Program-made: the position numbers and the translations under genes
In this document: piece by piece, positions 21,899-27,109 of the stretch
How the letters are laid out: each line of letters opens with the position of its first letter
Position numbering within the stretch: position 1 is the first letter of the stretch
DNA from: a virus
Virus record (IMG/VR): IMGVR_UViG_3300011114_000466
Span: 1 to 27,109 of that record
Strand: one strand, 5' to 3'
Length of the DNA: 27,109 nt
The notes under the pieces: generated by a model
Databases searched by the model: none
What the model was told of the DNA's origin: nothing
What the model saw: only the letters and a program-made list of their open reading frames with translations

Positions 21899-22366
21899 AT
21901 GTCCAATTACGACTACGAGGATGATGACGACATCACACAAGATGATTCGTCTAACGATCTAGTAAAGCAACTACGCAAGGCATCAAAACAAAAAGATAAA
22001 GAACTAAACGAGCTTCGTGCTCAGTTTGAATCTTTGAGTAAGGGCCAACGCGAAAGAGCAATAAAGGATGCCCTCGCAGCTCGCGGGGTAAACAGCAAAA
22101 TTGCTTCATTTATCCCACAGGATATAGACCCAACTGAAGAGTCTGTATCTAAATGGCTTGAAGACTATGCCGATGTATTCGGCATTGAAGTAAGCCAAAC
22201 CCAGACACCTAATGTAAATCCAGCCGATGCTGCAGCATATAAGCGTATGACAAACTCCGCAGACTCTGGTGTTTCACCAGAGCACAATGGAGACATTATG
22301 CAAAAACTAATGAATGCAAACAGCAAAGAAGAACTGGATGATGTTATTAGATTGTCTGGACTCTAA
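21899..22366 (+). CDS. probable scaffolding protein
   Basis: A 155-aa protein immediately upstream of the capsid gene, the usual place for scaffold. The N-terminus is very acidic (YDYEDDDDITQDDSSND), followed by a coiled coil (LVKQLRKASKQKDKELNEL) and a short C-terminal helical region (NANSKEELDDVIRLSGL). This matches internal scaffolds that guide shell assembly and then leave or are degraded. No protease gene is seen nearby. ATG at 21899 is preceded by GGGAGAAGG. Confidence 0.7.
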   Translation: MSNYDYEDDDDITQDDSSNDLVKQLRKASKQKDKELNELRAQFESLSKGQRERAIKDALAARGVNSKIASFIPQDIDPTEESVSKWLEDYADVFGIEVSQTQTPNVNPADAAAYKRMTNSADSGVSPEHNGDIMQKLMNANSKEELDDVIRLSGL

Positions 22367-22396
22367 TCCGATCCTAAAACAGAAAGGCTAGACCAA

Positions 22397-23578
22397 ATGG
22401 CTATCCCAACAGGTACCCCCACTACCACGTCTAGCATCAGCTCACTCGTACAAGCAGCATACGACCAGTATGTAAGAATGGCACTACGTTCCATTCCTGT
22501 TATGCGTTCATTAGCTGATGTTAAGCCCGTGCAACAGGCTATGCCAGGATCATCAGTTGTTTTCTCAATCTATTCAGATTTGGCTCAGGCTACATCTACA
22601 TTGACAGAAACTTCAGATGTTTCAAGCATCGCACTAGGTAACCCATCACAGGTTACAGTAACACTGAACGAATACGGTTCAGCAGTTACAACAACAAAGA
22701 AGTTAAACCTAACTTCATTTAACGATGTTGACTCAGCACTTGCTGACATCATCGCTTACAACGCAGCAGATTCTATTGACAACGTAGTAGGTCAGGTCCT
22801 CTCAGCAGGTACCAACGTAATCTACTCAAACGGTCCATCAGGAACTGCTCCAACTTCATCAGCAACAGTTCTACCAGTAGACACAATGACAGTTGCGGAT
22901 ATCCGTAACGCTGTTGTATCACTACGCACAAACAAGGCATTGCCTCGTATGGGTGAACTATATGCTGCATACCTACACCCACGTCAGTCAGCCGATCTTC
23001 GTGCTGAAACTGGTACAGGTGGATTCCAGGAACTAACAAAGTACGTTGAGCGTACACCGTTCGTTGCTGGTGCAGTAGGCGTTATCGAAGGCGCTTTCAT
23101 CGTTGAGACACCACGTGTTCTTAACGGTCTAAAGTTGGCTACAGGTATCACACCTACAGTGTCAATCACTAACGTTGCTTTGACAACTAACGTAGTAACT
23201 ATTACTACAGCAGTTGCTCACGGTCTTGGTGTAGGACAGGTTGTAACAGTTGCTGCTACAACTAACACAGCAGTTAATGGAACATACACAGTTGCGTCTG
23301 TTCCAACAACAACAACATTTACCTATGCACTTACAGCATCTAATATCACATCAGTTGCTGACACAGGTACTGTTACATTTACTAACAACTACCGCGCAAT
23401 CGTCGCTGGTCGTGAAGCATTGGCTGAAGCACAAGCAGCAGATATCTCAACCGTTATCGGTCCAGAGATTGATGCGCTACGTCGTTTCCGCACAATCGGT
23501 TGGTACTACTTCGGAGGCTTTGCACGCCTTCGTGAAGCAGCGCTCTATCGCATTGAGTCTGCTGCAACAAACGGATAA
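22397..23578 (+). CDS. major capsid protein, N4-gp56-like, with inserted beta domain
   Basis: A 393-aa protein. The N-terminal arm and core (LVQAAYDQYVRMALRSIPVM, VTVTLNEYGSAVTTTKKLN), the YLHPRQSADLRAE segment, VGVIEGAFIVETPR, and the end (IDALRRFRTIGWYYFGGFAR) fit HK97-fold capsid proteins of the N4-gp56 type. Residues about 251-330 are an extra Thr/Val-rich beta-sandwich-like stretch (VVTITTAVAHGLGVGQVV, then NGTYTV). This module is common in phage tail and decoration proteins and here is placed just before the conserved C-terminal strands. It probably projects from the shell surface. Start ATG behind AGAAAGG. Confidence 0.8.
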   Translation: MAIPTGTPTTTSSISSLVQAAYDQYVRMALRSIPVMRSLADVKPVQQAMPGSSVVFSIYSDLAQATSTLTETSDVSSIALGNPSQVTVTLNEYGSAVTTTKKLNLTSFNDVDSALADIIAYNAADSIDNVVGQVLSAGTNVIYSNGPSGTAPTSSATVLPVDTMTVADIRNAVVSLRTNKALPRMGELYAAYLHPRQSADLRAETGTGGFQELTKYVERTPFVAGAVGVIEGAFIVETPRVLNGLKLATGITPTVSITNVALTTNVVTITTAVAHGLGVGQVVTVAATTNTAVNGTYTVASVPTTTTFTYALTASNITSVADTGTVTFTNNYRAIVAGREALAEAQAADISTVIGPEIDALRRFRTIGWYYFGGFARLREAALYRIESAATNG

Positions 23579-23596
23579 TTCCGCTAGTGCAACGGC

Positions 23597-23620
23597 AGGG
23601 GTGGGGTCAAACCCACCTCT
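23597..23620 (+). terminator. strong hairpin after the capsid gene
   Basis: A 9-bp stem with one G-U pair joins AGGGGTGGG (23597-23605) to CCCACCTCT (23612-23620), loop of 6, starting 18 bases after the capsid stop. Lacking a T-run, it may partially terminate or protect the capsid mRNA 3' end, helping raise capsid levels over the genes that follow. Confidence 0.45.
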
Positions 23621-23641
23621 GTCACTTAGGAAAGGTTGGAT

Positions 23642-23965
23642 ATGCCATACACACTAATGACTCCTTACCAGTGGCAAACTTGGGGCGCAGGTGGTAGTGA
23701 GTTCACTCCATACTCACGCCTTGCAGGTCGTCGCTTAAATGGTGGCACTATTGATGGTCCTATTCCAATTAGCCTTACAGATGTAGCACGAGGTCAGACT
23801 TTAATTGTTAATGGAACTCAGGTAACCATTACATTGACTCCAAGCCAAGATGATCTAGCAGCAGCAAGTTACTATTTCCTTGGTGGTCACGAATATACTA
23901 TTAGTGATTATCAGGCACAGGTTCTTATTGATGCAGGTTATGGCGATTGGGTTACTCCAGTATGA
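23642..23965 (+). CDS. hypothetical head/connector-region protein, 107 aa
   Basis: ATG at 23642 follows TTAGGAAAGG. It is beta-rich with aromatic residues (MPYTLMTPYQWQTWGAGG), a repeat-like GTIDGPIPISLTDVARG, and HEYTISDYQAQVLIDAGYG at the end. It lies directly after capsid, where decoration or head-completion proteins are encoded. No family is recognised with certainty. It overlaps the next gene as ATGA. Confidence 0.55.
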   Translation: MPYTLMTPYQWQTWGAGGSEFTPYSRLAGRRLNGGTIDGPIPISLTDVARGQTLIVNGTQVTITLTPSQDDLAAASYYFLGGHEYTISDYQAQVLIDAGYGDWVTPV

Positions 23966-24234
23966 GTTTACATAGACGCACTACGCATCTTGAGTATGTC
24001 GAAGATTGCTTTGGATGCAAGGTTGGGGAACTAGAGTTGAGCGTAGGTGTAGCAAACCATAGAGGTTTACCTACCGCTAAGCAGCACGATAGGGAACTAC
24101 AATCCTATTATGATGCCACACGTCAAGGAATAGAACCACGTTCAACAAAGAGTAAAGATATAGATGCAGCAGTTAAACTTTCCAACGATGCTGGTAAGGC
24201 TTTCGATGGAATCTCAATGACATTTAAGGAGTAA
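23962..24234 (+). CDS. conserved phage protein with Cys pair, 90 aa
   Basis: It contains CFGCKVGELEL (C17, C20) and HDRELQSYYDATRQGIEPR, followed by AVKLSNDAGKAFD. The order of a CxxC element, the ELxxYxxAxxxGIxP segment and SxxxGxAxD resembles a small protein common in actinobacterial phages, as I recall, often in structural blocks. Function unknown. A structural zinc could bind the CxxC with the nearby His. Start overlaps the previous stop. Confidence 0.55.
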   Translation: MSLHRRTTHLEYVEDCFGCKVGELELSVGVANHRGLPTAKQHDRELQSYYDATRQGIEPRSTKSKDIDAAVKLSNDAGKAFDGISMTFKE

Positions 24235-24236
24235 CA

Positions 24237-24386
24237 ATGAGTCAAAACGGTATGGAAACAACCGCTATGGAGCAGGATGAAAACATCCCTGCCTATGCAC
24301 CAGCAGATAAACAGTATGCAAGCAATACAAAGTACACAACTTATGAATCACTACAAACTGGATCAATGGGAAAGGCGGCAAAGTAA
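24237..24386 (+). CDS. small hypothetical protein, 49 aa
   Basis: ATG at 24237 after TTAAGGAGTAAC. Acidic at first (METTAMEQDENIPAYAPADK), then a Tyr/Thr/Ser segment ending in MGKAAK. Its TAA overlaps the next ATG (TAATG). No family known. The strong site and tight junctions support translation. Confidence 0.5.
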   Translation: MSQNGMETTAMEQDENIPAYAPADKQYASNTKYTTYESLQTGSMGKAAK

Positions 24387-24454
24387 TGAAGAAGAAGCCT
24401 ATGGCATCAAAGTGCAAGAAGTGCGGTAAGTCAAGCAAAGCGTGCAAGTGCTAA
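24386..24454 (+). CDS. 22-aa Cys/Lys peptide
   Basis: A complete reading frame of 22 codons from ATG 24386 to TAA 24454, joined by TAATG overlaps to genes on both sides. The mature part is KCKKCGKSSKACKC, four cysteines in ten-odd residues, able to hold one metal ion. It is exceptionally short for a gene, but both junctions fit. Function unknown. Confidence 0.4.
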   Translation: MKKKPMASKCKKCGKSSKACKC

Positions 24455-24624
24455 TGAACAAAGCAGAAAAGAAAGCCAAAGTTGCTAAAGTAATGAAAGA
24501 GTTTAAGGGTGGAACACTTCACTCTGGCAAGAAAGGCCCAGTAGTAAAAGGCAAGAAGCAAGCAATTGCTATTGCATTATCTGAGGCAAAGATGTCCAAT
24601 AAGAAAATGGGTAAGAAGAAGTAA
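24454..24624 (+). CDS. DUF6496-like small basic protein
   Basis: 56 aa, start at the ATG overlapping the previous stop. The core VMKEFKGGTLHSGKKGPVVK followed by KQAIAIALSEA is the hallmark of a widespread family of small basic proteins (DUF6496) found in bacteria, cyanophages and environmental phages. The role is unknown. The Lys-rich surface suggests nucleic-acid contact. It is directly adjacent to the next gene, with no spacer. Confidence 0.75.
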   Translation: MNKAEKKAKVAKVMKEFKGGTLHSGKKGPVVKGKKQAIAIALSEAKMSNKKMGKKK

Positions 24625-24903
24625 ATGGCAAAGACTCCAGCGTGGCAGAGAGCAGAAGGTAAGAACCCTAAGGGTGGCCTGAATGCAAAAGGTCGTGCCT
24701 CTGCCAAGGCTGCGGGTATGAATCTCAAGCCTCCAGTTAAGAAGGCCGAGGCTGCTAAGTCTCCTAAGTCTGCAGCAAGACGCAAGTCTTTCTGTGGTCG
24801 TATGTGTGGGATGAAAGCCAAGAACACTTCTAGTAAGACAGCAAAAGATCCAAACTCAAGAATCAACAAGTCACTTCGTGCTTGGGATTGTAGTTGCAAA
24901 TGA
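24625..24903 (+). CDS. DUF6321-like conserved basic Cys protein
   Basis: 92 aa starting immediately after the previous stop. It has three linked segments: TPAWQRAEGKNPKGGLNAKG, ARRKSFCGRMCGMKAKN and DPNSRINKSLRAWDCSC. These conserved blocks are typical of a small family known from environmental phages and bacteria (DUF6321-type by recollection). Four cysteines may bind zinc. Function is not established. It overlaps the following gene as ATGA. Confidence 0.7.
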   Translation: MAKTPAWQRAEGKNPKGGLNAKGRASAKAAGMNLKPPVKKAEAAKSPKSAARRKSFCGRMCGMKAKNTSSKTAKDPNSRINKSLRAWDCSCK

Positions 24904-25061
24904 AGAAGACAGCATTCTGGGATAAACCAAATCCTAAAAAGAAATCAACACCATTAACGCCAGAGCAAAAGAAACAAGCAAAGGCAAAAGCCAAAGCAGC
25001 AGGGCGACCATACCTCAATCTAGTAGATAATGCTGCGGTCAAGAGAACTAAGAAGAAGTAG
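24900..25061 (+). CDS. Lys-rich small protein, 53 aa
   Basis: ATG at 24900 overlaps the previous stop. The sequence begins MKKTAFWDKPNPKKKSTPLT, then a Lys/Ala helix (PEQKKQAKAKAKAAG) and a basic C-terminus. It resembles the other tiny basic proteins of this block. It is followed by GTAGGAGACATAG, the ribosome site of the next gene. No function is assigned. Confidence 0.5.
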   Translation: MKKTAFWDKPNPKKKSTPLTPEQKKQAKAKAKAAGRPYLNLVDNAAVKRTKKK

Positions 25062-25070
25062 GAGACATAG

Positions 25071-25355
25071 GTGGCACTAGGACAATACGGCACAACGTTA
25101 TTAGATGAACTTAATCGTTTGGCTAATGGTGGCACCTATCGAGCACCAGGAGCAATGGTTGGTGAAGCACTTGCTGCTCGTCAATGGGCAGTTGCACGTT
25201 CGGTATCTACAAACTTAACAGACACAGTAGGAGTTCTTAATGCAATTGCGGGTACGGCTACTACTAATCGTCTTGATTACAACGGTGTATGCAATGCTAT
25301 CGCTGGGACTTTTCAACTACCTGCAGCGCAGGCTCTCAGAGCGGTGTCATCTTGA
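25071..25355 (+). CDS. hypothetical tail/connector protein, 94 aa
   Basis: GTG start at 25071 behind TAGGAGACATAG. The sequence is helical at first (LLDELNRLANGGTYRAP), then small and aliphatic (AARQWAVARSVSTNLTDTVG, VLNAIAGTATTN). It lies just before the tail beta-domain gene and overlaps its start by 4 bases. I do not recognise the family. A virion assembly role is inferred from position. Confidence 0.5.
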   Translation: MALGQYGTTLLDELNRLANGGTYRAPGAMVGEALAARQWAVARSVSTNLTDTVGVLNAIAGTATTNRLDYNGVCNAIAGTFQLPAAQALRAVSS

Positions 25356-25692
25356 GTGCTAAATATAACTTGGTCTGTGATCAGGCCACTACATTTAACT
25401 TTCAGTTCCAGATACTTAACGACCAAACTCCTTGGAGTTTAGGTGGTTATACTGGCACTATGACTGTTAGACCATTCGTTGGTGCATCTACTACAACTAT
25501 AGTTGCAACCACAGAAAATGGCGGTATGACTTTAGACCAATCAACAGGTCGAGTAACAGTCACATTTAGTGCTACTGCTACAGGTGCTATTGCAGCAGGT
25601 CGTTATTCGTATGACCTAATACTTACATCTGGTGTAACAGTTACCAGAATTTTAGAAGGCAAATTTATTGTGACAGGAGCGGTGACAACAGC

Positions 25693-25696
<4 letters not shown>
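25352..25696 (+). CDS. tail-associated beta-sandwich protein, 114 aa
   Basis: The start is probably the TTG at 25352, which overlaps the stop of the preceding gene (TTGA). The sequence is an alternating beta pattern: [65 protein letters not shown]. This arrangement is typical of a small phage tail or baseplate domain (BppU-N-like) that often precedes collagen-like fibres. It likely anchors or joins the fibre encoded next. The next gene overlaps it by 4 bases. Confidence 0.6.
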
Positions 25697-26574
<878 letters not shown>

Positions 26575-26583
26575 GATTCTCTT

Positions 26584-27109
26584 ATGAGATTCCACGTTAT
26601 CAGCCTGCCCCATACACAAACAACTAAAGAGTACGTCAACTGCGCCTATACCGAAAAGGTAAGACGCTTTTGTATAATGATGAAATCACTAGGCCATACG
26701 GTCTATCTCTATGCTAGTGAAGATAACGAAGCCCCAGTAGATGAGTTAATTACTTGTATTACTAAAGAGCAACAAGTAGAAGCACTAGCAGGTAAACACT
26801 TTACAGAGGCAGCCTTTGATAATAGTTTACCGCACTGGCAAATCTTTAATGGCAAGGCTATTGAAGAGTTAGGCAAGCGCCTAGAGAAGAAAGACTTTAT
26901 CTGTCTTATCGGTGGTGCATCACAAGAACCTATCGCTAAGGCTTATCCAAGCCACATCAGCGTAGAGTTTGGTGTGGGTTACGGTGGAGTATTTAGTAAG
27001 TTCAAAGTGTTTGAGTCTTACGCTTGGATGCACAGCATCTATGCAATGTTTAAGAACCCAACGCTAGTAGATGGCAACTTCTATGATGCGGTAATCCCAG
27101 GATATTTAG
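26584..27109 (+). CDS. glycosyltransferase-like protein, truncated by the window end
   Basis: ATG at 26584, open through the last base (175 residues visible). It begins MRFHVISLPHTQTTKEYVNC and then KVRRFCIMMKSLGHTVYLYA, the opening strand and helix of a Rossmann fold as in GT-B glycosyltransferases. A later segment reads IGGASQEPIAKAYPSHISVE and FESYAWMHSIYAMF. Similar proteins in environmental phages are annotated as glycosyltransferases. A donor-binding motif is not in view because the C-terminal half is missing. Its neighbour is the collagen-like fibre, a plausible substrate. Confidence 0.65.
   Translation, partial: MRFHVISLPHTQTTKEYVNCAYTEKVRRFCIMMKSLGHTVYLYASEDNEAPVDELITCITKEQQVEALAGKHFTEAAFDNSLPHWQIFNGKAIEELGKRLEKKDFICLIGGASQEPIAKAYPSHISVEFGVGYGGVFSKFKVFESYAWMHSIYAMFKNPTLVDGNFYDAVIPGYL

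Overview
This window is part of a tailed bacteriophage (Caudoviricetes) genome, probably a metagenome-derived or environmental phage. It holds a large terminase, a portal, a probable scaffold and an N4-gp56-like major capsid protein. It also holds a bacteriophage-style CHC2/TOPRIM primase and many tiny, overlapping genes. No integrase, tRNA, CRISPR or insertion sequence was seen. The host cannot be fixed from the sequence. The short lytic transglycosylase, which ends in the GWY signature common in actinobacterial enzymes, and the style of several small proteins make an actinobacterium a reasonable inference, not a demonstration. Both ends are cut inside genes.

Region 1 (1-3356, + strand) is a tightly overlapping replication and nucleic-acid block. 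It encodes a PD-(D/E)XK nuclease/resolvase, small zinc proteins and a primase split into a CHC2 zinc-finger gene and an overlapping TOPRIM gene. A possible MazG-like protein, a sigma-factor-like protein, a second PD-(D/E)XK-like protein and an FmdB-type zinc ribbon follow. It ends at a hairpin (3360-3397) shared with the converging block.

Region 2 (3417-8586, - strand) is transcribed leftward. Promoter-proximal are about a dozen tiny genes, several with CxxC motifs and two with a single membrane segment. Promoter-distal are a lytic transglycosylase, an N6-adenine methyltransferase, a compact C5-cytosine methyltransferase-like protein and a second C5 methyltransferase split into overlapping alpha and beta reading frames. 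The intergenic spacers here carry unusually dense inverted repeats.

Region 3 (8587-9418) is a gene-free divergence zone. It contains a G/T-rich tract with a 36-nt-spaced repeat, three perfect DnaA boxes (TTATCCACA), AT-rich stretches, a good sigma70-type promoter pointing right, and leader hairpins. It is the best candidate for a replication origin and early/late control region, and the packaging site may lie in its right part.

Region 4 (9419-27109, + strand) is the late/structural block: a small ORF, terminase, portal, a 1566-aa virion protein and two further large Ala-rich proteins, scaffold, capsid, small head or connector proteins, and a series of very small Lys-rich proteins. It finishes with a beta-sandwich tail protein, a collagen-like fibre and a glycosyltransferase-like protein running off the end. 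The gene order and the lack of a tape measure in view suggest a podovirus-like virion, but tail genes may lie outside the window.
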